Assembly: GCF_949987515.2 (NCBI RefSeq)
Contig: NC_082694.2
Coordinates: forward strand, 13,757,958 to 13,821,957
DNA: 64,000 nt
DNA from: Delphinus delphis
Taxonomy: Eukaryota; Chordata; Mammalia; Artiodactyla; Delphinidae
Direction: 5' to 3'
Shown here: positions 43,166 through 55,546 of the stretch, piece by piece
Numbering within the stretch: position 1 is the first letter of the stretch
Layout of the letters: every line of letters begins with the position of its first letter
Program-made: the position numbers and the translations under genes
The notes under the pieces: generated by a model
The model's database searches: none
What the model saw: only the letters and a program-made list of their open reading frames with translations
Told to the model about the DNA's origin: nothing

Positions 43166-44010
43166 CTGTTCCTCCTTTTGCTCAACACAACCACCTGCCT
43201 GCAACAACATAATTGGATCTGACCATCCAGGTCCTCCTAAAGAGTCCCGCTGGACTTGGAATCCACCTTCCAAAAGTGAACTTCAGGGACTGGTCTTCCT
43301 GTTGCCTTGCTGTCCTTCTATAGCACATCTGCTCTACGCTGCCTTCAGTTCCAATGAATGTAAGCTCCGATTTCATGTAAGGATAGGAGATTGCACCTTC
43401 TGGAGCCAGCCACCTAGAAATGAAGGGTCATTTCTCACAATCCCATATCATCTAATCCAAATCCACCAACACCACACCCTACCCAGCACCATGCCATTCT
43501 CTCCACCTCTGTGCACACACGATGGGCACTTTCTCTTCCAGTGGAAAGGAAGTACGCTTTTGGGCAGAATGGTTTGACCAGAGGTGAGAAGTCATTGAGT
43601 TGACAGCAAAGAACTGCTTATTTGCACCAAATAACTTAGAATCACTGCTCTTTCACAACTGGAAATGATTGTTTGTGTTCCACACCAGACAGATTTATCA
43701 AACCACCTCATTTAGTTTTAAGAATAAATCTTTAAAAAAAATTTTGTGTGTATAAAGTTACTTCCAACATTTACTCTAAAAGGAAATATTGGAGCTATAA
43801 AAATTCAAGGATTTATTTAAATTTTGATAACTTTTTACTCTTGAGTGAAGAATGTTTTATAGACAGGGGACTCTAAAAGGAAGGATAGACTCACTGAGAA
43901 GAATGTCATTTTCACAATGGCCCTAAAAGTTCAGGTCACTGTGAGGAGATATAAGGACATGGAAGTCACAAGTTCTACCCTCAAGAAGTCTGTGTAAAAC
44001 ATAAAACATA
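43166..44010. other. Unassigned spacer
   Basis: Nothing recognised. A CACTGTG at 43937-43943 has no nonamer. Confidence 0.4.
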
Positions 44011-44226
44011 GGGCTTCCCTGGTGGCGCAGTGGTTGAGAGTCCGCCTGCCGGTGCAGGGGACATGGGTTTGTGCCCCGGTCCGGGAAGATCCCACATGCT
44101 GCGGAGCGGCTGGGCCCGTGAGCCATGGCCGCTGAGCCTGCGTGTCCGGAGCCTGTGCTCCGCAACGGGAGAGGCCGCAACAGTGAGAGGCCCGCATACT
44201 GCAAACAAACAAACAAACAAACAAAC
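44011..44226 (+). mobile_element. CHR-2-type SINE, (CAAA)n tail
   Basis: Full length. The tail has become (aaac)n, about six units. Low divergence from the 9210, 23906 and 31509 copies. Confidence 0.92.
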
Positions 44227-46376
44227 ATAATCCTTGCCCCCCCACAAAATGAGTATAGACATGGGAAAATTAGAATAGTGCCAAATTGAGCGCTATCACC
44301 CCGAGAAGAGCCAGCTAAAAGTATCACAGTGATTGGGATTTGGTTTGAATGAATCAAGAAGTTTGGATAAAAGAGCTGGAGGTGAATTCACAGACCACTA
44401 GGACTGAAGAGAAGCAGCCAGAAAAGTCAGTCTACCCTCTTTAGTGTAATAAATATGGAGACTAAGCCCTCGAGAGATTGACTTATTCAGCACTTTGTAT
44501 TTGACTAAGTAGATAACTAGTTAACTTCCAATGACTTAGCAGCTGAAGTTGAGCTGAGACTAGAAGCCAGTCTTGAGGCTCTCTGCCCACTTCTCCTTCC
44601 TCTAGCAGACTCAGGCAAGGAGGCCTTGAGAAGTTGGCACATCGAGTGAGTGGAAAAGGGCCCCAGGCTTCCCCGTGGTGGCAGGAAAGATTAGAGGGCA
44701 ACCTGGGCCAGGCTGCTGTGTTAACTTCTGATTCGGGGGGAATGACTGATCCTCAGTCACTGGCCCAAAACACCCACATGTTTTCTGGACTAGTTTACAT
44801 TCGGTGGGCTTGCACAGAGTCGAATCAATTTGACTTAAATCGAATTGAAAGCTGGAAGACTACTGAGGGTCCCGGTTGTGTTGCATCTCCTCAGATTCTT
44901 CCCCTTAACAAGAACCCTAAAAAAAAAGGGTCAGGGTTAGGGTTAGGGTTGGTCAAGCTCTAGCAGAACCAGCCCTAAGTATTCATGACTTGACCTATAG
45001 GGCAAGTCACTGCATGAAAGCAATGTGTTCCTGAAAGGTCAATATATTTTTAAGGGATATTTATGAGGAATTCTTTGGAAAATAAAGGGTCCGTCTGCCA
45101 AAATAAAACATAAATTATCCATTTGCCAAGTTGACGGTTGGTATATTGTTTTTTTCTTGAAGAGATATGAGCCTCTATTGGGGCCGACTGATTCATGGAG
45201 GAACCAGACATTTTCTAGAGAAGTAGCAGGACAAATCCATGAAGCTCAAAATCAGAGCTCTCAGGGCCTCTCCCTCCTTCTGGATTCAATATCAGGTTGT
45301 AGGGAATTTAGGAAGAATTGTAAATGTAATGGAAGGAATGTAAATGGAAGAGGACTCCACAACCTACTGGATTTATACTTTTTTCTCTTTAAAAAAAAAT
45401 CAAGTCACTCAAGACAGAGATCACATTGAATATCAGAGAGGAAGTCCTACCCCAGAGAAGGATGGAGCCCTCACCCATGCACTGGTGCAATATTCAATCC
45501 AAGCCATTATTCAGTATGAAGCTATTCAAAATATTTGGTCTATGTCAATTCTTAAAAGTGAAAGACTACTAAAAAGAATGTTTTTGAAATTTATCCATAA
45601 ATCCATAACCCTAATACACCTATTATTTTCATTCCTCACATCATATTATTTTCCAATATTTATTTACGTATTTCATTCATAGTGGCAGGGGTAATTCACA
45701 TCATTACCACAATTTTGTGTTCAACTTCTTTCACTTGCTGTTTTTCCCAGCACTTCTATTTTTGACTTAGATATTATGTTGATCATTGTGAAAGATACAC
45801 ATCATTCTCTCTTATTGACAGTGTATAATTTTACTTAGCCTTTTCCCCATTGTTGGAACCCACAACCTATGGCCTTGACTCTTTCTTAGAATGGCAGCTA
45901 TGCTGGCACACCACTCTCCTTGAAAACTTGACTCAGAGACCATTGCTGTGAGAATTTGCCTGCTCTGCTTGGGGCATCTTATCCCCAGAGCAACAGCTGG
46001 TCATGTCCTGATTTAAGCTGCTCTCTAATTGTTTCATATGTTTATTTAGTCTCATTAAAATATTGCTAGCTTCTTGAGATCATGGGGCCAAATCAGTAGC
46101 TAGGCCAATCAATAGGTAGCACACATGAGCAGAAAAAATGTAACTTATTATCTGATCCTAAGTGAACAAACATTTTCTGTGTGCCTAATATGTGTCAGAC
46201 ACTTCCTAAGCAGAGCCACATCCTTTTCCCATTTATTTCCCATAACAACCCCATGAAGGAGGCATTACTATTCCTAAATTACAAAAAATGGAGAAGAGGA
46301 CTCAAAGATTAGTTTGACCATCAGGAAAAAAAGCCAGAGGAGTTTTATATCAATTTCTTAAAGTCTAATCTCTTGG
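44227..46376. other. Unassigned spacer with telomere-like motif and MIR
   Basis: Holds a short TTAGGG-like array (44913-44951) and a MIR-like piece near 46170-46300. No gene was seen. Confidence 0.4.
44913..44951. repeat. Interstitial telomere-like repeat, inverted
   Basis: AACCCTAA (44913-44920), an A-run, then gggtca and three more gggtta-type units up to 44951. It is short, with one degenerate unit. Confidence 0.8.
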
Positions 46377-46697
46377 GACTTCCCTGGTGGCACAGTGGTT
46401 AAGAATCCGCCTGCCAATGCAGGGGAAACAGATTCGAGCCCTGGTCTGGGAAGATCCCACATGCCGCGGAGCAACTAAGCCCATGCACCACAACTACTGA
46501 GCCCCCGCGCCACAACTACTGAAGCCGGTGTGCCTAGAGACTGTGCTCTGCAACGAGAGAAGCCACCGCAACGAGAAGCCCGCGCACTGCAATGAAGAGT
46601 AGCCCCCGCTCACCACAACTAGAGAAAACTCAGTGCGCAGCAACGAAGACCCAACGCAGCCAACATAAATAAATAAATAAATTTATATTTTTAAAAA
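46377..46697 (+). mobile_element. CHR-1-type long SINE with TSD
   Basis: gggacttccctggtggcac through repeated 'cacaactactgagcc' modules to an (aaat)n tail. The direct repeat aagtctaatctctt flanks it. Confidence 0.93.
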
Positions 46698-47199
46698 AAG
46701 TCTAATCTCTTAAGATTTAGAACTTTTGAAAGGAATCTTTAATTCTTATGCCAGAAAGGAAAAAACAGCTGTCATGGAAATAACCCTCCCTGATGTTAAA
46801 TTAAATCACCTGTTGTTTTCTGTGATCCTATACGTATACATGGGGGTTTATTCAAGGTTTTGAATGGTGCTTGACACTTGTTGCCGATGCAGAACAAATG
46901 GGAAGTCAAGATAGTGGGATGATGTACTCTAACCAACAAGATTCATTTGTAGGCCCGGCTACTCCTGCTAGAATAATATTGCTGGGAGAATGAAACAAAA
47001 TAGAGATGGTGAATTCCAAGATCTGAGCTCTCATCAGAAGCACGGACACAGAATATCAAAGCTAGGAAGGATCCTCGAGGTTACCTCTATTTTACAAGTG
47101 AAGAAATTAGAAACGTCAACTGACAAACGAAAGGTCCCAGAGAAGTCAGGAAAATGGCACGGTGGAAAACAGATCATCATCATTTCACGAATCTGAACA
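46698..47199. other. Spacer before the candidate distal enhancer
   Basis: Includes a MIR-like piece near 47050-47150 (acctctattttacaagtga). No gene was seen. Confidence 0.4.
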
Positions 47200-47560
47200 G
47201 CAGGTGAAGGGGCGAGGGGGTTTCCATGTGGCCACGTCACATGGAACAAAGGCTTCTATTTTAAGAGGCCAGCCCTGCACCTGTGCTATCCAGCTGGGCT
47301 TGGCAAGAGAAGAAATGAAAACAGGCTTTTTTCACCAGGGGGCCGGCATGAGGGTCCAGCTCACAGGTTGCTTAAGCCACAATGGAGGAACGAAATGTTG
47401 CTGACGTGTACCCCACAGTGGAACCTTTTCTCCTAAGACTCCCAGTTTCAGTTACTACGGAGCTTTTCCCCATAACACCAAGGGGAAAGTAAGGAAAAGT
47501 CAGAGAAAGAGACTTTAATACCCTGGCTGATACAGGGGCTCCCCCAACCGCTGTGTGCTG
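47200..47560 (+). promoter_or_regulatory. Candidate distal kappa enhancer (Ed-like)
   Basis: Repeat-free stretch with clustered lymphoid motifs: CATGTG and CRE-like cacgtcaca (47226-47241 area), E boxes CACCTG and CAGCTG, an EICE/IRF-like aagaaatgaaaac, a CTCF-like ttcaccagggggccggc (47331-47347), an ISRE-like element read on the minus strand (gtaactgaaactg), and ggggaaagt. It is about 8 kb beyond 3'Ekappa, the spacing I recall for mouse Ed. I do not remember the Ed sequence, so this is positional inference. Confidence 0.45.
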
Positions 47561-48960
47561 ATTAAGCAGGAGAAATGGGAAACAAGAGAAGGTTCAGCCC
47601 AGCCATAGTTAGAGGAAGAGAAGTTAAGAGCCTGCACATGTCCAGAAAAAGGAAATCATTCAATCTTGGAATAAACTGCCAAGAAAAGCAGAAAAATATT
47701 TTAAGCATAGTTTTTTCAGCATGGTAATAAAAGTTCAATGGAAAGATTATGGACTTCAGAACAGGCGGACATGACCTTGAATCCAGCTCTACCATAACTT
47801 GGGTGACTGGCCTTGAGCAAGTTAGTGACACTCTCCAAACATCAGTTTCCTCGTCCGTAATTTTAAGATACTAACAGAGCACCTCTTTGAAGGTTACTGT
47901 AAGAACAGTGACAACATGAAAGCACCTAGTGCGGAGCCTAGGTAAAAGTAACCACTCTTGTTCCTTTTATCAACCTACACACAAGCATTGCTTTACAACT
48001 TTCAAGCTCACACGAGATGCTTCACTGCTGTTTCTTCATTTCCGACCATACGCGATCAATCCCAGCCTCAGGGCTCCACTAATGATACAGCAGCCACTCT
48101 CTAGCACCCCCCTCCTCTTCTCAAGACACTGTCATTCAAATTCAAAGGATTCTGGGAATTTTAGTTTAAATCATGTCATTAGACCTCCCTGTTCTATCAA
48201 AACTTGATGATATAAAATCTGCTGTGTGTAGTTATCAAAATCCACAAACCCTATTTCTTTCACAAAAGGTGAAAGAAGAAGCATCCAACGGAGGACTAAC
48301 AAAATCGCCAAAATTTTTGAAGCAACCTCAGAAAATTCCCTGTTAGCTGCCTTACTTAAGGAATGGGTTATTCTAGTTAAAGTAAATAGATTTTAAAAGA
48401 TCATGACTGAGGTGAAATCAAACCAGTAGATCTGGTTTCCTCTCTCTAGTAATTTTATTTCGTTGATAACTCAGAAGTCACTTCAGAATCTCCCCAAAAA
48501 TTACTGTAGTACTATAAAGGGGCAAAATGTTGGCCAATTAAGAAACTCAGAAAATAGCAAATAAATTTGATTTTACGTATTCATACTTCTGAGTATGAAT
48601 TCATACTTCTGAGGGTGCAAGAGATTCATAAACTACAAAGGGCTTCACGGTTGTAAGGGGTTCCCATGATTATGAATATTGTATGCTTCTGATTCCAGAA
48701 CTAGGGTATTTTTCTTTTTGTCTGCTCTCCTTTCATAGAAGAGCAAACATCAGGTGCTCGTTACACAGGCTTTAAAACAGTGGACTGGAATCCAAAGATG
48801 CGCTGGAGACCCTCCTTAGCACCACTTTGCTAACAACCTAGAGCAAGCCAGTGGGCCCCAGTTTTCCAGTCTGTAGGATGAGCAGGTTGAACTGGGTGTC
48901 TGTGAAGTTTCCTTCCACATCTAAGGTTCTACGATTCCTTCATGACAATATGAAGTATTT
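47561..48960. other. Unassigned spacer with MIR pieces
   Basis: MIR-like at 47750-47880 and 48770-48930. A short duplicated motif ttcatacttctgag lies at about 48580-48614. No gene was seen. Confidence 0.45.
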
Positions 48961-48961
48961 T

Positions 48962-49171
48962 CTTTTTTTTTTTTTTTTGGCGTTACGCGGGCCCCTCACC
49001 GCTGTGGCCTCTCCCGTTGCGGAGCACAGGCTCTGGACCCGCAGGCTCAGCGGCCATGGCTCACGGGCCCAGCCGCTCCGCGGCATGTGGGATCTTCCCG
49101 GACCGGGGCACGAACCCGTGTCCCCTGCATCGGCAGGCGGACTCTCAACCACTGCGCCACCAGAGAAGCCC
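48962..49171 (-). mobile_element. CHR-2-type SINE
   Basis: Full-length reverse copy. Flanks caatatgaag and caatgtgaag form a near-perfect TSD. Confidence 0.92.
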
Positions 49172-49744
49172 AATGTGAAGAATTTTTAAGGTCCTTTCTT
49201 TGAACATGACTTGCTAAGTATAATATAGAAATAAATACTTTAATATGAAAAAGAGGCTTTGCAGTATTCCTTTTAGCAAGGATTTTTAAAGTTTCAGCAG
49301 ATGAAAAGGCGTATAATGAGGCATTGCTCTAAGGAACATAACTAGCCAAAGAGAAAGTAAGATAACAGCTCCACCAGAGATGGACTGGGCCCACCATGCA
49401 GGTTAACCTATGACCCCCTGATGTGTGGGCCTTGTACCAGGCCTCCAGAGACCTTTTAGGAGCTTATCACCTAAAGCAGGCCCTCACCCACATGGGTGTT
49501 GAGAATATGCCTACAGAGTGCAAGAGCGAAAGTAGGAGACCACCCAGATGATATAAACAATGCCGTCAGAAGGAAATAAATTAAATCTAGAAATCCCTGA
49601 GTATCCTGGTTTGGGTACCCTATCCAATGAGTCAACACTGGACAAAATTGCCAAGGCAACTGATCTAATTTCCCCTTCATCTGCGCTGGGGATGCAGATT
49701 GAGAGATTTCTACCCTCAAATGGCATGTCTTTAATAAGTGGCCT
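49172..49744. other. Unassigned spacer
   Basis: Nothing recognised. Confidence 0.4.
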
Positions 49745-49745
49745 G

Positions 49746-50061
49746 GGACTTCCCTGATGGCGCAGTGGTTAAAAATCCACCTGCCAATGCAGGCGATGCG
49801 GGTTTGATCCCTGGTCCAGGAAGATCCCACGTGCTGCAGAGCAGCTAAGCCCATGTGACACAACTACTGAGCCTGTGTGCTGCAACCACTGAAGCCTGTG
49901 CACCTAGAGCCCATGCTCTGCAGTGAGAGAAGCCACCACAATGAGAAGCCTGTGCTCTGCAACGAAGAGTAGCCCCCGCTCGCCTCAATTAGAGAAAGCC
50001 CACGTGCACCAATGAAGACCCAACGAAGACCCAACGCAGCCAAAAATAAATAAATAAACAA
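49746..50061 (+). mobile_element. CHR-1-type long SINE with TSD
   Basis: gggacttccctgatggcgc to ccaaaaataaataaataaa, flanked by aagtggcct on both sides. Confidence 0.92.
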
Positions 50062-52403
50062 GTGGCCTAAGATGGCAATAAAACCTAGTCAAACCACACT
50101 GGATTTGAATACAGACTTTTGTACTTGGCTCTGGTTCTGCTCCTGTTCTGCTGACTGCGTCACTTAGTCCAGATAAAGTAAGTCTTAGTAAAAAAATGGG
50201 GATAAAAACACCTTATGTCCTACACAGTGTTGAATAACGGTCACACAAACAATGTTTAAGAAAACTCCTGGCAAGCTTATTGTACCCAGTCTTCTGAACA
50301 ACAGCTCCCAGGGACAGGCACAGAATTCATTTCATAAAAAGCAACATGGTGCCACTTCCTGCCCCACCGGCAACATGAAACAAAACTGTTTTCTCCATGT
50401 GTGGTGGGCTCACAGGCATGCTCTCCTTCCTGCCTCCAGGCCGGGCACTTACTTAGTCCTGAATAATTACATGGGTGGGAACAATTTCCCTCAACTCCTT
50501 CTTTCTGGAGAGACACCTGTGATCATAGTCAGAAACAGAAAGTCAAAGTCTTCACTTTTTGCTGATAAGGGTTTGTGACCAAAAACTTACAGAATCGTGC
50601 TCTCCAAAAAGACCTAATGCCAGACTTGAGGCCTGGAGCTAAGTGGGTTATCTCTGTATTTCTCAGTGAGATAATATCTATAGGATTTAGTGTGTGAAGC
50701 TTAGACATTCACAGTGAACATACGGGTATTTATATATGTCTAGGTCTTACTTCACCCTCAAGCCAGTTTTTTTGCTGGCTGTACAGGAGAGATACAGATG
50801 TGTATAAATAGACTGTAACATAATTCTCCTATGGTTGAAAATGACACTTGTGAAACACTTAATTGGCATTGTAAATTGGTACGACCTTTTGAAAATAAAT
50901 TTAGTGACACATATCAGAAGCCACTAAAATCTCATTCCCTTTAACTCAAAAATTTCAAGAAGTCTAAAAACCAAACATTAGAAAACTCTTACATGCCCAA
51001 CAATAGGAGAAGTGGCCAAGGAAATTATGGAAAGCCAACTCAGTGAACTAACTTACAGTCATTTGAGAGGAGGCTTCTGAAGTCTGTGCAGCAACATGGA
51101 AAACTCAATTAATGAGGCATCTGTAAAGTGTGGAACTCTATATGCCTTACAATTAGCTTTCTGTAAAAATACATGTGCCTACGAACAAAGGCTGGAAAGA
51201 AAACGTGGACAAAATGCTAAAACGGTTATATTAAGCCCAAATTTGTGAATTTTCTTCCTCCGAAATTTTTGTTATTAGAATATCATTTCCCAATAAGTAA
51301 TATTTAGGAACAGGAAAATATTGCCAAGATTGCACAGTGGAAGTCAGAAATAAATCGTTTTGTTTTCAGATTCAAATAGAACCAATACCTCCTGAGCACA
51401 AGCTCTGTGCCAGGCCCTGGGCAGATCATTCCCCAGCTGCGAAGATCCTGCCCCAGCACCCAGGGTAAATAAAACACTGCTATTTAACCAGACAAACATG
51501 AAAGCTTATTGCTTCCTAACAGTTTGGACTAAGTGATTTGAAAGGTTAAATTCTACCAGTTACAGCAAATAATTCTCAGAATCTGAAATTATCCTTTATT
51601 GTCAAGTGACACGTGAACTATAAAAATAGGTTCAGTCATTCTGGATTGAGAACTGAAAATACTTTAGGTTTAGACGATTGTCTAAAATAAATTACCAAGG
51701 GTATGTTTGGGTGCAGATGCATTCTTTAGTCAATTAAGTTGCTTCTCTCTAATCTCTCACATCCATTTGTCTAGTTCCATTCTTGAAAGTACTTAAAAAG
51801 GCAGAAATAGGTTAATGAAAAACACTAAAGGACATCAAGTATTTTACTGAAAAGTTTTCCATTTGATTGTTAAAAAGGTAATCCATGAACTTGGCAAAAC
51901 ACTCATACAGTACAAAAGAAAAATCATGGGAAATAATTCTCTCTCCACCACTCCATATCCCCCAGACTAATAAATTTTTAATAAAATATTTTAGTTCTCA
52001 AGTAGGTTTTTTAATAAAAGTGGACTGAAACCAAAAACTGGAATGTTAGAAAAGACATAACAAGAAGTGAGACCTCAAGGTACGTGTTGTATAAACTCTC
52101 CTTACGGAGCAAACTAATTTTTGAACTACTTCCAAAACCAATACTTCTGGAATTCTTTTAGAATTTTCCTTACTATAAAAATTCAAGTTATCAAAGTGTT
52201 AATTATTTTAATTACAGAAAAGTATTCAAAAAATAAGTTCTAGAATTCAGTCTCTTATTTGGATAAATATTTGGGGTCATTTACTCATTTACATTATTTA
52301 TATCTGGTATACAAAAATGAGATGATCCACTGAGGTTCCTATGGATAGGGGTACACAGAAAATATATTTTGCCCCATGAAATGAATTTATAATTAATGAG
52401 AGT
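50062..52403. other. Unassigned spacer
   Basis: AT-rich, partly eroded L1-like (50940-51130). No gene, promoter or RSS was recognised. Confidence 0.4.
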
Positions 52404-52640
52404 GGAGGGATAAATTAGGAATTTGGGATTAATAGATATACACTACTATATATAAAATAAACAGCAAGGACCTACTGTATACCACAGGGAACTATACTCA
52501 ATATCTTGTAATAACCTATAATGGAAAAGAATCTGAAAAAAAAAAATATATATATATATATGTATAACTGAATCACTGTGCTGTACACCGGAAACACTAT
52601 AAATCAACTATACTTCAATTTTTTAAAAAGGAACAAAAAG
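52404..52640 (+). mobile_element. L1 3' end with TSD
   Basis: Sense L1 3' UTR (cagcaaggacctactgtat, tgtgctgtacaccggaaac) ending in an A-rich tail. ataattaatgag flanks it on both sides. An internal (TA)n tract is at 52548-52562. Confidence 0.85.
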
Positions 52641-53108
52641 AAAAAATTATAATTAATGAGTACTTGCCATAATTAAAAACAAAAATCTACAAGGTTACTT
52701 AGAGAAAGATTCCTCTTTTCTCCTCAAAACTTTTAAACATAAATGTAAAAATACTTATGCATACATCTTATATAACAGCAATCAATTTTAGGAAGATGAA
52801 TGCATTGAGGTGAATTTTATTGTATGTGAATTATATCTCAATAAAAAATAAGAGTGCATTAAATAAAACCCAAGAAAATTGTACTTGAGAGAAAGGAGCT
52901 GATCTAAGCCATCAGCCCAGAGGACCCAGCTCTCAGCTCTGCAAAGTACCCCAAGAACTTCCCAGATCAACATTTACAAGCATTATCAGCCTGGATTCAT
53001 GCTTAATCAGAGACTCAACTTTTCATGCCTAAAACAGTTTACGTTGATGAAACTTTGCTTATTTTTCCCAATTAAAATTGCATCTACCAGTTAAGGGAAA
53101 AGAATTTC
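52641..53108. other. Unassigned spacer
   Basis: AT-rich, nothing recognised. Confidence 0.4.
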
Positions 53109-53109
53109 A

Positions 53110-53212
53110 AAAAGAATATATATATATCTGAATCACTTTGCTGTACACCTGAGACGAACACACTGCAAATCAACTATACTTCAACTTAAAAAAAAATAAA
53201 ACTAAAAAAAAA
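53110..53212 (+). mobile_element. Short L1 3' end
   Basis: Sense tail fragment (tttgctgtacacctgagac) with A-rich end. Flanking aaaattgcat copies suggest a TSD. Confidence 0.75.
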
Positions 53213-53376
53213 AATTGCATGTCACCCTCTTAACACTTACTCATTGTATTTTGCTTATGCAATCTCTTTAATTACATTTCACCAAAGCAATCTTTTCCTC
53301 AGAGAAGTTTTAACTCATTTCCCAAAACACACACACACAGCCTGGGTGGGACTCCAGGGCCCAGCTCTTACCCCAG

Positions 53377-53415
53377 AGTTTCTGCACAGGCAGCAGGTTG
53401 GCAGCACTCACTGTG
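53377..53415 (+). other. 23-RSS of the kappa-deleting element
   Basis: Nonamer AGTTTCTGC (53377-53385; 6/9 to GGTTTTTGT), exactly 23-bp spacer, perfect heptamer CACTGTG (53409-53415). The orientation is that of a J segment, so it can pair with a Vkappa 12-RSS or the intronic heptamer at 26652. The spacer end ttggcagcact and the following ggagccctagtggcagccc match human Kde as I recall it. Confidence 0.9.
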
Positions 53416-53620
53416 GGAGCCCTAGTGGCAGCCCAGGGCGGCTCCTGATGGGGCTGCAGGTGCCTTCATTATCAGAGACCTGCTACATTTTTACAATGTC
53501 CACTATTCAGAATTTGACCCCTTCTCCTCCGGGGAAGCTTCCCCACTCCCTAGAGCAATCTCCTGTGACCCCTGGGGACCTGTATATAGGTGTCCAGAGA
53601 AGATCATCTGCCTGAAGAGG
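53416..53620 (+). other. Kde: Kappa-deleting element (Kde) body
   Basis: The sequence after the heptamer keeps close similarity to the human kappa-deleting element: ggagccctagtggcagccc, then tgtccactattcagaattt, then ggggaagcttccccactcc. Joining it deletes IGKC and, in the V-Kde case, the enhancers between, which silences the allele. It lies 24.7 kb downstream of IGKC (about 24-25 kb in human and mouse). It is not known to encode protein. Confidence 0.9.
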
Positions 53621-53645
53621 TCATGGAGTTGCTTCGGGAAGGCAG

Positions 53646-53672
53646 GAATCCCAGCCCAGCCCAGCCCAGCCT
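53646..53672. repeat. (AGCCC)n minisatellite
   Basis: Four to five tandem cagcc/agccc units just downstream of Kde. Confidence 0.85.
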
Positions 53673-54345
53673 GCACTTCCAGCCATGAGAAAGCTCTGTG
53701 TACCCCGGGGAACAGGCAAAGATAAAGGTTAGGTGAACAGAGGTACCTTACTGTCAAGGTACTCATGTTGACCGCCAAAAAAAGTCCTCTGGCCACTCAG
53801 TAATGCAGCTCGAACTACTTTTGGCATTTCGCTGGTTAAGCAGCCCAAGCTGGTCTACCAGAATCAGTCACTTGAGGTGAGACAGTATGAAGAAACAGCA
53901 GAAACTGCAAAATATGGAGCCTTGCACACAGCAATTTCAGGTCCACACTCAAGGAAACGCCACGATGGATTCATACAGCATTTACTGTTATATGACATCT
54001 AGGGTTGAGAGTCTAACCAGTGACCACTGGCACCTCCAGGAAAGTCTCTTTAGGCCAAGCAAAATCAGTACAGTGGGGCTCAAGGTTCAACGGACACATG
54101 TGCCAAACACCCCAAAGGGACAACGAAAGTCCCTCCAGTTCCAGCGGTGCCTGTCTTGGCTTTCTCATGAATCTTGGCAATAGCTTGTCTAAAATGGAAG
54201 CGAGGGGCAGCTCTGAGACAGAGGCCTGAAAGAGACAAATCTCTTGGGGCCAGGCTAGTCAACAGAGCAACTCTCCCCTAGGGTCCCACTCTGCAAGGGC
54301 CGCCGGAAACCCCAGCCTGCCAGCCAGCCTGTGCGCTGGGCTGGC
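53673..54345. other. Spacer 3' of Kde
   Basis: Unique sequence, no gene recognised. Confidence 0.4.
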
Positions 54346-54362
54346 GTGCCCCCTGCTGGCTG
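54346..54362 (-). promoter_or_regulatory. CTCF-like site (reverse)
   Basis: gtgccccctgctggctg is the reverse complement of a good CTCF core (CCAGCAGGGGGCAC). It is oriented leftward, towards the enhancers and the forward sites at 15176 and 47331. It lies 0.9 kb after Kde. Binding is inferred. Confidence 0.65.
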
Positions 54363-55543
54363 CCATGAAGAGAGAACATCCAGCGCTAGGAGGAGCGCTC
54401 ACTAAAGCCTGGAGCTTAACGAAAGAGACCCAGTATCTAAAACGCTGTTGTTTGACTGCATCACATCCATCCTTATGTACGTATTATCTTTGTAAGAATA
54501 TCTGGCATCTCCCCTGAATACACTCACCATTGTTTTTAGTAATATTGTTTGGGTTCTTTAGAAAACACAAAAAAAACATGAAAGTAAAAGTCATATATAA
54601 TTCCATCAGCAAAATATTAATTTGAACATCATTTAATAGGCACAATTTTCATCTAGTGGAGATCACGCTCCATCTACTGTCCCAGGCTCCACCGCCGACT
54701 GACTTCGGCTGGTTGGCGGATGGGAGGCACTGGCAAAAGCTTAGAGAGTGGGAATTAGGGTTAAAGCAAGGGCTTAGTCCCTCTGCTTCGGGGAGGAATT
54801 TTCCAGCAGTGGCTACATCTCCTCTGTGGTCCTAGCTTCTAACAAGTGCCCAGTTTCTGGGTTCTGGTAACACCACGTCCTCCAGCCCTGGGAGTGCAGT
54901 GGCCTGTGGCTGTCACTCATCTCTGAGTTGCTTTAACATAAGGATTGATTCTCTGCCCTTCCACCTCCTGTGAAGCATTTCCCATAATGAGTTCCCTTTG
55001 TCTGAAATGCCTAGAGTGGTTTACTTTTCTGACAAGGTCATGACTGACATATGTCACTCACATCTATAATTTTTGGTTAATTTATCCCTCAATATTATTC
55101 TATAAAGTTTTTCTGGTATCTTTCACTATTTACAAAACTTTCTTAATGGCTGCATAATATCTCATGACATCACACCTTAACTCATTTGTGTCATTCAAAT
55201 TTCTAATGTTTGCTAGGTTATAACATTGGTATGAACATCTTTGTACATAAATTTCTATTTACATTTATAAGTATTTGATCAGACTAGATTCCTGGATGCA
55301 ACTAAAAAGGATTGATTCATTTGAAGATTCTTGGTAAATATTGCCCCAAAATCCCCAGAAAGAAAGATTAGACCAGTTTTCAATCCTACCAGAGGTCTAA
55401 AGAGAGCTTGTCTCACCTTGCCCTCTGCAACACTGATTACCTTATTTGCTAATTTTATAAGCAAAAAAAAAAAAAAGGCATCTGGTGGTTACTGTTTTAT
55501 CTTAGATGTGTTTTGTTTTTGTTGTTAGTGAGGTAGAACTTTT
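54363..55543. other. Unassigned spacer
   Basis: Partly eroded L1-like antisense sequence around 55060-55400. No gene was seen. Confidence 0.4.
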
Positions 55544-55546
55544 AAA

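Noticed and set aside
43937..43943. CACTGTG heptamer as a second Kde or J signal
   Set aside because: No nonamer at 12 or 23 bp and no F-G-x-G or Kde similarity. It is a chance heptamer.
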